From: Brasilonema bromeliae SPC951
GTDB taxonomy: Bacteria > Cyanobacteriota > Cyanobacteriia > Cyanobacteriales > Nostocaceae
DNA length: 36,763 nucleotides
Direction: 5' to 3'
NCBI RefSeq assembly: GCF_012912135.1
Contig: NZ_QMEB01000027.1
Coordinates: 1-36,763, forward strand
Shown: positions 8,736 to 17,125 of the stretch, piece after piece
Layout: each line of letters begins with the position of its first letter
How positions within the stretch are numbered: position 1 is the first letter of the stretch
The notes under the pieces: model-generated
Databases searched by the model: none
What the model was told of the DNA's origin: nothing
Seen by the model: the letters and a program-made list of their open reading frames with translations, nothing else
Made by a program: the position numbers and the translations under genes

Positions 8736-9921
8736 GGGTAGATGCACCTGATCCGGAAATTAGAGAGTTACGAATTTCCCAAGCTTGCTCAAGAATTTTA
8801 AACCACCGTTTTTGCATTTGTGCCATCGATAATCCTAAAGTTTTGGCAATTTTTTCATCTGGATGACCTTGTTGTTTCAACTCTAGTAAAGACTGTTGTT
8901 TCTCGTCCAGTTGAGCCGTATACACTTCCCATTGCTGAGGAGTTAAGCCCAAATTTGTCTGTAAATCTGCTTCCAGCCACTCGTGAACCAATTCCCAGCG
9001 ATGCAATAAGGCAAACCTGATTAAATGGTATTTAAAGCGCTGCTGCAAATAATCCCGCTGGCGAGCAGTTAAGCCCAATATTGACTCAATTTCCTGCGCT
9101 GATAAATCCTGGAGACGCAGAGTAAAGTAATCAGCACAATCTGATTGCTGCCGTTCTTCCAGATAATTCATCAATTCAGTAATCACGACAGAGCGTAACG
9201 TATCTTCTTGAGGTTCTGGCTCTGGTTGTGTCGCCATTGCACTTCGCAATTGCTGTACAGCTGGATCTTCCCAAGAGCCATCAGCTTCGTTACCACTCCC
9301 TTCTGCTGCTTGTTCTATATCTACGCAAGTTTCCGGCGGTTGTTGTTGAGAGAATGTTTGCGCTCGGAGAATAATCAGCTGTTGTTGACGCCCTGGCAAA
9401 GGAATCCTTCGCTTGCCATAGCGTTCGGTAAATGCCATGTATTCCGCCAATTCCAAAAGTGTTTGGGGACGATAACTAGTCCCCAGTTGGTTCTCCCGTC
9501 GGAAGGCATTTAATGCCTCTAGGTAAAAACTCTGCAAGAAATCTTCAATGACAACGAGCCGCCCTTGATAACTCAATTGTCTTTGGGGAGGATTGATGTA
9601 GCGATAAATAATCGCACTCAAAGTACTGTGTAACTCTACTCTGCCCCGATTGGAACCCAACTCGTAGTACCTCAAACACTGTTGTAACCGATGTCGGGCA
9701 AGGGTCATTGCAGAATTTTCTACAGTCCCAGCAGCTTGGATGCGCTTGCTTTCACTGCAAATTCTATAAACTTCGGCAGCAATTCGTGTTGCCACATCGC
9801 GGCAATTTTGCTCCGAAGCTTTGGTTGATTGCTGAAGCTCCTTGAAAAGGAGTTGAAATATCGCCTCCACGCCGATAGAACTTACTCCCTGAATTGTTGT
9901 TATGGTTGCGGCTGAATTCAT
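8728..9921 (-). CDS. hetZ: Heterocyst differentiation protein HetZ, 397 aa
   Basis: HetZ is a transcription regulator needed early in heterocyst differentiation, under HetR control and acting with HetP. The sequence closely fits what I know of Nostocales HetZ: EAIFQLLFKELQQSTKASEQ near the start, the ELHSTLSAIIYRYINPPQRQ block, SYRPQTLLELAEYMAFTERYGKRRIPLPGRQQQL, a variable acidic middle (about 205-245), and C-terminal helical repeats resembling sigma-region helix-turn-helix units (LQDLSAQEIESILGLTARQRDYL and HPDEKIAKTLGLSMAQMQKRW). Full length is typical. It overlaps patU by 8 nt, which implies translational coupling. The 205-nt divergent spacer before it shows no clear palindromic HetR site; any such site may lie further upstream. 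Confidence 0.93.
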   Translation of the reverse strand: MNSAATITTIQGVSSIGVEAIFQLLFKELQQSTKASEQNCRDVATRIAAEVYRICSESKRIQAAGTVENSAMTLARHRLQQCLRYYELGSNRGRVELHSTLSAIIYRYINPPQRQLSYQGRLVVIEDFLQSFYLEALNAFRRENQLGTSYRPQTLLELAEYMAFTERYGKRRIPLPGRQQQLIILRAQTFSQQQPPETCVDIEQAAEGSGNEADGSWEDPAVQQLRSAMATQPEPEPQEDTLRSVVITELMNYLEERQQSDCADYFTLRLQDLSAQEIESILGLTARQRDYLQQRFKYHLIRFALLHRWELVHEWLEADLQTNLGLTPQQWEVYTAQLDEKQQSLLELKQQGHPDEKIAKTLGLSMAQMQKRWFKILEQAWEIRNSLISGSGASTHE

Positions 9922-10126
9922 AGTCTGGTGTTTAGAAAGACCCTAACATACTTATGTACCACCTGTAAGACTGAGGGTATTGGGTTGAGGATTTTGCGTA
10001 CAAGTCAAACGTGCCTCAATTATGTGTTATAGGATTAGGCTGAATTTCATATTGGCAAATCTCGTTTGATTGTTCGCTTTTCATAGATGTTACTGCCACT
10101 ACCCATTCATCAGTTTACAGGTCATT

Positions 10127-10600
10127 ATGGACTTAAAAGCACAAATTCAATTGCTAATTGACAATGCCCCCCAAGATGGTGTTACTCCGCAACTTGTCAC
10201 AGCAATCGCTCCTGTCCTCAGCGCGCGCGCTCAGAAATTACGCCATTCCCAGTACTATATTCTCCAGAATATGGAAGAGGGCTGGGTTTTGACTACATTG
10301 AGCGCTCGTGCAAATCCACAGTTGGAAAAGCGCGTCATTTATGCTTTCCCTACAATACAGGATGTCCCACTGGGATCATCTGCTGGGCTTGACCCTCAAT
10401 TGATAGCTGCACCAATCCCTGTTACTCACATTTTGTTCCAATTGGTAGCAATGGAACCCGTAGATAGTATAGTTTTTTTTGAAACCCCTGGCATCACTAC
10501 CGACTCAGTCGAAGTCCGACGAGCCGACCTGCAACACTTAATTCAACAACGGTTACAGCAAAACCGAGTAAAAAAACAAATTCCTCCAGATATTGCCTAA
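10127..10600 (+). CDS. Conserved cyanobacterial hypothetical protein, 157 aa
   Basis: The frame is open from 10070, but ATG 10127 (MDLKAQIQLLIDNAPQDGVTP) is the better start. The upstream extension is low in coding character, and the helix at MDLKAQIQLLI begins a globular domain. No signal peptide, membrane segment or named motif is seen. It reads as a mixed alpha/beta soluble protein with YYILQNMEEGWVLTTLSAR in the middle and a basic Gln-rich C-terminus. It sits divergent from hetZ and convergent with sds, a position occupied by a hypothetical in related genomes as I remember them. Confidence 0.7.
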   Translation: MDLKAQIQLLIDNAPQDGVTPQLVTAIAPVLSARAQKLRHSQYYILQNMEEGWVLTTLSARANPQLEKRVIYAFPTIQDVPLGSSAGLDPQLIAAPIPVTHILFQLVAMEPVDSIVFFETPGITTDSVEVRRADLQHLIQQRLQQNRVKKQIPPDIA

Positions 10601-10616
10601 CAGCAGGAGTGCGGGG

Positions 10617-10667
10617 CGAGGAACACAAGGAAGAAACCCATAGAATTCTTCCTACCTCACTTCCTCG
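10617..10667. terminator. Bidirectional terminator between hypothetical and sds
   Basis: A nested hairpin lies between two convergent genes. The outer stem is CGAGGAA/TTCCTCG, extended by GGGG/CCCC with a small bulge. The inner 8-bp stem is AGGAAGAA/TTCTTCCT. It starts 17 nt after one stop and ends 7 nt before the other, as expected for a shared terminator. Confidence 0.5.
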
Positions 10668-10673
10668 TTTCCC

Positions 10674-11645
10674 CTAATAGAGCCTACTCAGTACGTAATC
10701 AGCTATCTTCATTAGGACTTGCCAAGATTCAGAGGATGGCAGATCTGCAAGATGCTCAACAGCTAGCTTCGCATGATGTTCGGCTAAGTCTCTTGAGCGC
10801 TGAATACCTTGACTATCGTGTATCAAGGATATGGCTTGCTCTAAGTCGCCTTTCTGGGCAAACTCTCTGTCTATCAGGACTTCCAAATATGGCTTTTCTT
10901 CCAATGCAAATAAAACAGGCGCAGTTAAATTACCACTTTTCAAATCCGATCCTGCTGGCTTACCCAAGGTATCTGTCGAACTTGTGAAATCTAAAATGTC
11001 ATCTACTATCTGGAATGCTAAACCAATATGACGCCCGTAGCTATACAAATGGTCGGCTGTTTCTTGGGAAACGTTGCTCAGTAATCCAGCTGCTTTTGAA
11101 CTATTAGCAATTAATGACGCTGTTTTGTAATAAGTCTTTTTGAGGTAAGTGTCAATCGATATGTTTGTCTCGAAGCGATTCAAGCCCTGCTGAATCTCGC
11201 CAGTAGCCAGATCCATAATCACCTCTGACAGCAGTTTCACCACCTCCAAATTGTCCAGATTGGCTAGATACCAGGAAGATTGAGCAAACAGAAAATCTCC
11301 TGCTAATATCGCTATTCTGTTGCCAAATAAACTGTGAACAGTGGGAACACTGCGTCGCATCTCGGATTCATCAACCACATCGTCATGTACTAAGCTTGCT
11401 GTGTGAATCATTTCCGTAATCTCAGCTAAGCGTCGGTGACGAGGCGTAATGTCTTGTTCGAGCATGGTCGCCCGCGATATCAGCAGGACGATCGCTGGTC
11501 TTATGCGCTTTCCCCCAGCTCCAAAGAGATGTTCGGCTGCTGCACAAAGGATCGGATGACCGTTTCCAACTAGCTGTTTCAAGTTGTCTGCTAGTATTTG
11601 CAGGTCGGCTTCCACTGGGGAAAAAAGGGAGGTGGCTGGGGTCAT
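10674..11645 (-). CDS. sds: Solanesyl diphosphate synthase, 323 aa
   Basis: This trans-prenyltransferase lengthens allylic diphosphates with IPP to the C45 chain used for plastoquinone side chains. It has both Asp-rich motifs: LVHDDVVDESEMRR (Asp88, Asp89, Asp92) and FQIVDDILDF (Asp215, Asp216, Asp219), plus GGKRIRP for IPP binding. Bulky residues upstream of the first motif are consistent with a long-chain product. The length is normal. It starts at ATG 11645 and shares a hairpin spacer with the convergent hypothetical. A 1.1-kb non-coding stretch precedes it. Confidence 0.92.
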   Translation of the reverse strand: MTPATSLFSPVEADLQILADNLKQLVGNGHPILCAAAEHLFGAGGKRIRPAIVLLISRATMLEQDITPRHRRLAEITEMIHTASLVHDDVVDESEMRRSVPTVHSLFGNRIAILAGDFLFAQSSWYLANLDNLEVVKLLSEVIMDLATGEIQQGLNRFETNISIDTYLKKTYYKTASLIANSSKAAGLLSNVSQETADHLYSYGRHIGLAFQIVDDILDFTSSTDTLGKPAGSDLKSGNLTAPVLFALEEKPYLEVLIDREFAQKGDLEQAISLIHDSQGIQRSRDLAEHHAKLAVEHLADLPSSESWQVLMKIADYVLSRLY

Positions 11646-12436
11646 GGATGGGCAGACTCTGGCTTTAGTTACGAAAGTTTACATATCCTACACTTATTCT
11701 AAGATAACCCTGTCCCAGCGCAAAGTTTTCATGAGTCATTAATCATTACTTTTGTGCATGGCACTCGCACGCCAGTTGTACAGACGCTCTTGCAACAAGG
11801 AGGGCATTGCCGACGGACGGTGGTTTTCTTCTGGAACTTGATACGCTACTTGCACTCAATGAGTTTGTATCTCACTCATGGTACGGCTGCGCCTCTATCG
11901 TGCACAAACCATAGGAGGTAAATTTTGTCAACAAAGTTTTAATGTTTTTCTATAGACAGAGAAAATATACCGAAATGAGTGTTAGTATATTCTTTTATTT
12001 ATATGATATTTTTCATACTTGTATTATTAAACCATAGACCTGATACAGTAGACAAAATCTTTGTATCTTAACCAAAACTTTATCTTCAACAACATATTTT
12101 TCAAGTAAAGATGAAAACCAGGCTGGAAAACTTCCATATCCTTTAGTCGTCACCTATGACACATGACTTATTTTTACCGAAAAAAATTAAGCGAAATCTT
12201 GTATAACCGACACTAAAAAATTTCAAATTTAGCAGAAAAATTAGCCAAAAACTTAGGGTCGTTGTGTTACGCTAACATCAAGGGATTTAAATTTTTCGAG
12301 ATATTCACATTACCAGAGAAAAACCACCGTTTGGTGTTTTTACCTATCAGGTGCTGTGACTTTGAATATAGTATTGTGGACTACCATCAATGAATATATC
12401 TCATTGGTTATGGTCTCAATACCTAAGCCTATAGAG
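11646..12436. other. Long non-coding stretch upstream of sds
   Basis: No plausible gene is seen on either strand. The first 250 nt are GC-richer and look like decayed dispersed-repeat sequence (GTACAGACGCTCTTGC resembles a piece of the repeat block near 19990). The rest is AT-rich. A hairpin with A- and T-rich flanks (CACC-gttt-GGTG, 12319-12341) could terminate a short transcript on either strand. The remainder shows nothing I can name. Confidence 0.35.
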
Positions 12437-12571
12437 TTAGAACTATGCGCTTCCCTGTAAAGGAAAAATGCTGTGCTTGTTTAGTGTAGCAAGAGTGCAT
12501 ACCTTGGACAACAAAATAAAGTGTTTGCGGAAAAATGCAGACTAGGTAGACTGCTGAGGTCGTAGTTCTAA
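12437..12571 (+). ncRNA. Candidate structured RNA or 5' leader, about 135 nt
   Basis: TTAGAACTA (12437-12445) is exactly complementary to TAGTTCTAA (12563-12571), extendable by a G-U and a G-C pair, closing a 135-nt domain. Inside, local hairpins can form: TTCC-N7-GGAA, GCTTG-N9-GCAAG and GCAG-N10-CTGC. The element lies about 200 nt upstream of the small membrane gene at 12775 and far from the sds start. It could be a free sRNA or a leader. It does not match a riboswitch class that I recognise. Support is only pairing potential. Confidence 0.25.
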
Positions 12572-12774
12572 GTTGCTCTTTGGTAATTTGACTACTGCCT
12601 TAGGTATAGTTTGCAACAAAAATTGAATAGAAATTAAGTTTACGAAAGAGAGATAGATCTCTAACTGTGATTTTGCAGTGTCAAAAACAGCTATTAAAAG
12701 TAAGTTTGTTTAGCTGTGACTCTGCTAAATATTATTGGATTTTATATTTCTTATACACAAGTGTTGGTAAAAAA

Positions 12775-12933
12775 ATGGTTTACGGTAAAATGCCTATGAT
12801 AATTTTTATATTAGCTTCTGGTTATTTGTTAGCAGTTTATCTACTATTAGCTCTAGCAAAGAGAACGGGAAAAAAAACTACTGCCACAAGTGTTTCTTTA
12901 GGGATGCACTCCAAAGGGGGCAAAAGCGCATAA
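12775..12933 (+). CDS. Small single-span membrane protein, 52 aa
   Basis: The product is MVYGKMPMIIFILASGYLL..., one strong transmembrane helix (about residues 7-29) followed by a basic, Ser/Thr/Lys-rich tail (AKRTGKKTTATSVSLG) probably on the cytosolic side. The frame is open upstream to a GTG at 12667, but ATG 12775 is preferred because the upstream part is of poor coding quality; ATG 12790 is another option. The function is unknown. A small gene in the same place and orientation between murI and sds exists, as I recall, in Nostoc PCC 7120 (asl0095), which supports its reality. A perfect hairpin follows. Confidence 0.6.
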   Translation: MVYGKMPMIIFILASGYLLAVYLLLALAKRTGKKTTATSVSLGMHSKGGKSA

Positions 12934-12993
12934 TCTTAAGTCTGGATAATCACTGACGATAAATACAATGTAGTGTCAATTAGCCTTCATCAG

Positions 12994-13042
12994 TGATTAA
13001 GTATTTAGTCAAGCTTTTTCCCCTTGACTAAATACTTAATCA
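12994..13042. terminator. Perfect 20-bp hairpin, bidirectional terminator
   Basis: TGATTAAGTATTTAGTCAAG is followed 9 nt later by its exact reverse complement. It sits 60 nt after the small membrane gene and 9 nt from the murI stop, the two genes being convergent. Its length and perfection are unusual for a simple terminator. Confidence 0.6.
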
Positions 13043-13050
13043 ACAAAACA

Positions 13051-13911
13051 TTAATTACTATAAAGTGTGACATTTGTCAACTGTACTGCTTCAGTGACTG
13101 GGGTATAACCTAGCCACTGTACAGAGGACTGAGCAAATTGTTGTGGACAACCACTGACCGCAAAGCGAGTTGGCAAAGGTGGGTAGGTATTTCTCAAACC
13201 CAAAATATCTAAATCTTGGGCACAAGCAGCAACGACATATTCTGCTGGATCAACTAGCTTGACGTAGGAAGGGAGGAGCGATCGCAAAACTGGTGCCAAC
13301 AGAGGATAGTGAGTACATCCATAGACTAATGTGTCGATCTCATGCAGCAATAGTGGTTCCAGATATGAGCGTGCCACTTGTAGTGTGTAGGGTTCATAAA
13401 TGCGGTTTTGCTCAATCAGCGGCACAAACTCTGGGCAACTCACTTGCCAGACTTGGGCTTCGGGATTTATTTCTAGGATAGCATGGCGATAGGCATTGCT
13501 TTTCGCTGTTGCAGCAGTGGCAATCACACCAATGCGCTTTCCACTGTTAACTGCTGCTCTTGCCCCAGGTAAGATCAGACCGAGAATTGGCACAGAGAAT
13601 TCCTCACGTACCGCCTCCAGCGCTAGGGCTGAACTCGTGTTACAAGCCATAACGACCATTTTGACACGCTGCTGTTGCATCCAGGTGAGAATTTCACGCG
13701 TAAACTGTAAAATTTCTGTTTGCGAACGAATCCCATATGGAAGTCGAGCTGTATCCCCAAAGTAAATAATCGATTCATTAGGGAGTTGACGGTAGAGTTG
13801 GTGTAGAACTGTTAAACCACCTACACCACTGTCAAAAATACCAATTGGGGCACGTTGCGGTGCTTCAGAAAAATCATAAAGATTACCTTCAAAGGTAAAA
13901 AATGGAAACAC
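13051..13911 (-). CDS. murI: Glutamate racemase, 286 aa
   Basis: It converts L- to D-glutamate for peptidoglycan. The family fold starts at APIGIFDSGVGGLTVL (Asp27/Ser28). Catalytic cysteines are Cys90 in MACNTSSAL and Cys199 in YGCTHYPLL, with His201 beside the second. IIYFGDTARLPYG is also typical. The roughly 20-residue N-terminal extension (FEGNLYDFSEAPQRAP) is of a kind I know from Nostoc homologues, supporting ATG 13911. It lies downstream of the two amidase genes on the same strand, so three wall genes are clustered. The 391-nt repeat-rich spacer makes cotranscription with amiC2 uncertain. Confidence 0.93.
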   Translation of the reverse strand: MFPFFTFEGNLYDFSEAPQRAPIGIFDSGVGGLTVLHQLYRQLPNESIIYFGDTARLPYGIRSQTEILQFTREILTWMQQQRVKMVVMACNTSSALALEAVREEFSVPILGLILPGARAAVNSGKRIGVIATAATAKSNAYRHAILEINPEAQVWQVSCPEFVPLIEQNRIYEPYTLQVARSYLEPLLLHEIDTLVYGCTHYPLLAPVLRSLLPSYVKLVDPAEYVVAACAQDLDILGLRNTYPPLPTRFAVSGCPQQFAQSSVQWLGYTPVTEAVQLTNVTLYSN

Positions 13912-13929
13912 AGGCGGATATCGTTAATT

Positions 13930-14120
13930 TAATAAGTTGTTAGTGGTTAGTTGTTAGCTACTAGTGATGAATCGTTAATGGTTAGTTGGTAGTTCTCAGC
14001 GCTTGGTTGTTAGTGGTTAATTGTTCCACTCACGACTACCCACTACCCACTGACTTGAAAATAGAACTCAGCAACTCCTGACTCAGAACTCAGAAAACAA
14101 GACTCAGAAAAAAAGAAAAA
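13930..14120. repeat. Short tandem repeat tract (STRR type)
   Basis: The tract has degenerate heptamer-like runs: GTTAGTGGTTAGTTGTTAG, then ACTACCCACTACCCACTGAC, then ACTCAGAACTCAGAAAACAA with further ACTCAGA units. Nostocales spacers are rich in such short tandemly repeated sequences. Similar tracts occur here at 19155-19228, 22680-22900 and 23706-23728. There are no spacers of uniform length, so it is not CRISPR. Confidence 0.6.
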
Positions 14121-14128
14121 TTTTCATG

Positions 14129-14290
14129 TGTCCGGTGAGGGAGTGCTCGGCTAGAGTTTCACAGGCTTAGACGCCCGCCAGAAGGCGAACCGCAGGGTAG
14201 GGTAGCAACTGCCGCTCTTGGGTCATTCGCGTTGGCAGGCATACCCGTTCGCCCAAGCCACGTGCCGTAGACATAGGGTGGTTTGCAGTT
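14129..14290. repeat. Composite dispersed repeat, copy A
   Basis: A GC-rich block lies just downstream of the amiC2 stop. 14154-14185 matches 19819-19850 with one mismatch in 32 nt (core GAGTTTCACAGGCTTAGACG, then CCAGAAGG). Flanking parts are also shared (TCCGGTGA, CATACCCG, CCATAG) with gaps. It contains no frame of interest and looks like a non-coding mobile or recombining repeat typical of Nostocales spacers. Confidence 0.55.
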
Positions 14291-14302
14291 CATGACGGCT
14301 AC

Positions 14303-16333
14303 TTATCTTTGTCGCAAGTATAGTAATATACCGTTAGCGATTGCCTCTGCCATTCGATTTTGGTATTCAGGGCTTCCCAGTCTAGGATTATCTTCCTGAC
14401 CAGTCATGTAGCCTGTTTCTACTAGAATCGAGGGCATAGAACTTTTTCTGAGAACATAGAATCTTGCTTTGCGTACTCCTCGGTCTTTGAGGGTGGGGAT
14501 ACTTCGGAGAATGTTACTGTGGATAACACGAGCCAAATCTAGCCCACTGTCGTAATAATAAGTTTCCAATCCATTCACGTCAGGGCGACGATCAACAGAA
14601 TTAGCGTGAACGCTGACAAATAAATCAGCATTTGCTTGGGCTGCTATATCCACCCGTCCCTGAAGGGTAACAAAATAGTCAGTATCACGCGTGAGTGCAA
14701 CCTGTAAGCCATTTTGCTGTAAAATGGTCGCCACCCTTCTTCCAATAGGTAAAACGACATCTTTTTCCAACAGTCCACCCAAACCAGGAGCGCCAGAATC
14801 GTGACCGCCATGTCCTGGATCAACAACGATGACAACTCGTCCATTAGGCACGCGGGGACGCGGCATTGGCTGCGGCATCATCTGCGGCATTGGCAGCGGA
14901 TTGTTCGTCATTGATCCTGAGGATAATGGTTGTGGGTTTGATCGTGGTAAGGGAGGTAGACTAAAACGGGGAGTTAATGGAGAAAACGAGCGTTGTAATT
15001 CTAAAGACAAAAGCTGACTACTCAGTTGATTGAGTTGTCCAATTCGCACTCCTCCTGCTGGTTGGATGTAGACGGCAACACTACGCGGATCCAGTTGTTG
15101 CAGGCGTACGCGCAGAACTGGACTACTGGCGTCAAAATTTGGACCTCTGACGCTAGCAGCTAACTTAGCATTGGGAATGATTATGCGATATAAACCAGAA
15201 GCTCTATCCCAACCAGTATTTACAGATGAAAGGGGTTGGTCTCCTCTAATAAGCAGTTGCGTACCAGTAGCAGTCAGTTCTACAGACTCAATTGTAGATA
15301 TTGAGTCACTAGCTGGCGGCATTAGGTTGGAGCTTCGAGGCGTGACATTCCTAGGTATCTCTGAGTTAGGAAGTAAACTACCATTACCATCACTACTATT
15401 ACTTGTACTTGTAGTATCTCTGGACAATTTGCTTGCATCACCATTAGGCAGAATTACCAAACCGCCAAAGCTACTCATGCTTGCTCGCCAGTCGGGGCTA
15501 TTTCTCTCCACCCACAGCGTCATACGAACACCAGGTGTTGTTTTTAGTTGAGTGAATTCAATACGTTTTATACCATACTTATTGACTGGTGTATTCTGTT
15601 GGAAGAAACGTGGTGACAGAGCTGCACCAAGTATATCAATGTTGATAGCACTCTTGTCACTGCTACGAAATGTCTGGATTTGAGGATTTGGGCCATTTGT
15701 GCGGACAAACAAACCATCACCTGTAACACGTAAGCTCTCAATTTGAGTCAATCCTTGAGTATTGCTGATAAGTGTTTGTTTTTGAGTTGGCCTATCAACA
15801 GGATTGACAACTATATCTTTACTTGCTGCCGAATCAGTATTGACAATTACGTCTTTAGTGGCTGTGGAGTTGTCAGGCCTTACCACACTATAGACATTCA
15901 AAGAAGTGTTGCCAGAAGATGAAGCAGCTTGTTCAACTTGTGGAGTTGGTAACTGTACTGTCCAGCGACTAGAACTTTTACCTTCAAATTTTACCTGCTT
16001 TGGATCGAGGGTATAACCTGGACTAAGTTCAATGACTATACGAGTTGTTTGTCCATCAAACTGACCGACACGAACAGTACGAATTGCACTACTATTCACC
16101 GGCTGAATCAACTGCGAACGTCCAAAGTCAGTTCCAGGCAAATCAATAACCAGTCGCGTGGGGTTGAACAGGAGTTGCGCTTGGGGTTGAACAGCACCTT
16201 CAGTGTTGATTTCTAATCGGTTTTGACTGGCATCAAAACGCCAAAATTGTAATTTCGCAGCTTGAGCCTGCGATTGTAGCATGAAGACAGTAGTAGTTGC
16301 AACAGTAACAGGTAATAACCAGTTCATTTTCAC
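14303..16333 (-). CDS. amiC2: N-acetylmuramoyl-L-alanine amidase AmiC2, AMIN-AMIN-Amidase_3, 676 aa
   Basis: This periplasmic zinc amidase cleaves the lactyl-amide bond of peptidoglycan. In filamentous cyanobacteria AmiC enzymes drill the septal nanopore array used for cell-cell communication. Order: signal peptide (1-26, ending QAQAA), AMIN domain 1 (about 27-130, LQFWRFDASQNRLEIN), linker, AMIN domain 2 (about 345-450), Pro/Met-rich linker (about 455-498), Amidase_3 (500-676). Zinc ligands and catalytic residues are visible: His508 (DPGHGGHDSG), Glu523, His576 (SVHANS) and Glu639 (LVETGY). The start is GTG 16333, with AGGAG 8-9 nt upstream; the neighbour amiC1 has the same leader and start. 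The number follows the amiC1-amiC2-murI order of Nostoc. A region in the middle (135-190) is Ser/Thr-rich. Confidence 0.9.
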   Translation of the reverse strand: MKMNWLLPVTVATTTVFMLQSQAQAAKLQFWRFDASQNRLEINTEGAVQPQAQLLFNPTRLVIDLPGTDFGRSQLIQPVNSSAIRTVRVGQFDGQTTRIVIELSPGYTLDPKQVKFEGKSSSRWTVQLPTPQVEQAASSSGNTSLNVYSVVRPDNSTATKDVIVNTDSAASKDIVVNPVDRPTQKQTLISNTQGLTQIESLRVTGDGLFVRTNGPNPQIQTFRSSDKSAINIDILGAALSPRFFQQNTPVNKYGIKRIEFTQLKTTPGVRMTLWVERNSPDWRASMSSFGGLVILPNGDASKLSRDTTSTSNSSDGNGSLLPNSEIPRNVTPRSSNLMPPASDSISTIESVELTATGTQLLIRGDQPLSSVNTGWDRASGLYRIIIPNAKLAASVRGPNFDASSPVLRVRLQQLDPRSVAVYIQPAGGVRIGQLNQLSSQLLSLELQRSFSPLTPRFSLPPLPRSNPQPLSSGSMTNNPLPMPQMMPQPMPRPRVPNGRVVIVVDPGHGGHDSGAPGLGGLLEKDVVLPIGRRVATILQQNGLQVALTRDTDYFVTLQGRVDIAAQANADLFVSVHANSVDRRPDVNGLETYYYDSGLDLARVIHSNILRSIPTLKDRGVRKARFYVLRKSSMPSILVETGYMTGQEDNPRLGSPEYQNRMAEAIANGILLYLRQR

Positions 16334-16374
16334 AGTCTTTTCTCCTGATTCGTACTTCTGAGATCTGTCAAGAT

Positions 16375-16409
16375 GTCAAAGTTTAGGGAAATCCTCACAC
16401 TAGCACCGC
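16375..16409 (-). promoter_or_regulatory. Conserved leader block of amiC2 with Yfr1-complementary GTGTGAGGA
   Basis: Read on the minus strand, this block contains GTGTGAGGAT 57 nt upstream of the GTG start. Nine bases are exactly complementary to the invariant CCUCACAC core region of the sRNA Yfr1 (ACUCCUCACAC). About 31 of 35 bases are shared with 19246-19280 upstream of amiC1. From memory, published work in Nostoc PCC 7120 reports amiC2 among Yfr1-responsive cell-wall mRNAs. Whether the block is transcribed here is inferred. Confidence 0.5.
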
Positions 16410-16984
16410 TCAAATCTTAGCCGCAAATACGTTATTAACTCGTAGAAAGATCTTAATAGCGCTCAACTGTGGCATGCCCTCTCAGTTTTTGTATGCTTTT
16501 CTGGCACAGAAAATGCAGTTTGCAAAGCATAATCATCACACCAATCTAAAAATAATAGAGTAGTCAATCTTGGTCATTTTTGCTTAACTTTGTGAGAACT
16601 TTATATTAATTTGTCTGATTCCTAGATATCTTAGTCCGTGTTAACTGATGTGGTAAACACAGCACACTCTCTAGAGTAAAATCTAGAACCTGAAAGCGAA
16701 TCGCCCTCTGAACTAGACCAGACGCTACGCCCCACATAAGAGTTCTCTGCAGAACTTACGCTAGTGGGTAGACTTAGACTTTGGCATTAACACAAGACTC
16801 ATTTTGTCAAAAATTATATTTAATATTGAAACAAAATAGTAGTTTCAGGTAAAGTTGTATTCTGGTGTCAGCGATGACCAGACTCCAGACACAATCCCTG
16901 AGATCTGAACAGGGGAAAGGATCCTACTAGACAACTTCAATAAGTATTCCCGGACACAAAGTATCAAAAATTTTACAAATAAAA

Positions 16985-17004
16985 ACCGGAACTTAAGTTC
17001 CGGT
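16985..17004 (-). terminator. Perfect 20-bp palindrome with T-run, terminator of amiC1
   Basis: ACCGGAACTTAAGTTCCGGT is self-complementary. On the minus strand it is followed by TTTTTATTTG, a good U-run, about 120 nt after the amiC1 stop. Confidence 0.55.
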
Positions 17005-17036
17005 AAAAGAGTTTGCTCAACCAATTATCAGCTACC

Positions 17037-17075
17037 TAGGCAGTTATCAAGGTTTTAAACACTGATAACTGCCTA
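17037..17075 (-). terminator. 13-bp hairpin between amiC1 stop and the palindrome
   Basis: TAGGCAGTTATCA and TGATAACTGCCTA form a perfect stem with a 13-nt loop, 50 nt downstream of amiC1. The arms contain the TGATAACTG unit that is tandemly repeated at 19186-19220, so this may be a mobile repeat as much as a terminator. Confidence 0.4.
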
Positions 17076-17125
17076 AATAGCTGCTTGAACACAGTGCTAA
17101 TTAAGACACTGATATTTTAAATGTT

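Larger units (their letters stand above)
16410..17125. other. Spacer between amiC1 and amiC2
   Basis: No gene is seen. It contains the distal promoter region of amiC2 and, at its right end, two hairpins that follow amiC1. A stretch at 16690-16760 is repeat-like and GC-richer (GACGCTACGCCCCACATAAG). The rest is AT-rich. Confidence 0.4.

Noticed and set aside
9960-9990. GAGGGTATTGGGTTGAGG upstream of hetZ as a HetR operator
   Set aside because: The two halves are direct, not inverted; the known HetR site is a GGGTCTAACCC-type palindrome, which I do not find in this spacer.
13930-14120. Repeat tract as a CRISPR array
   Set aside because: Units are about 7 nt and run head-to-tail with no unique spacers, the pattern of STRR repeats.
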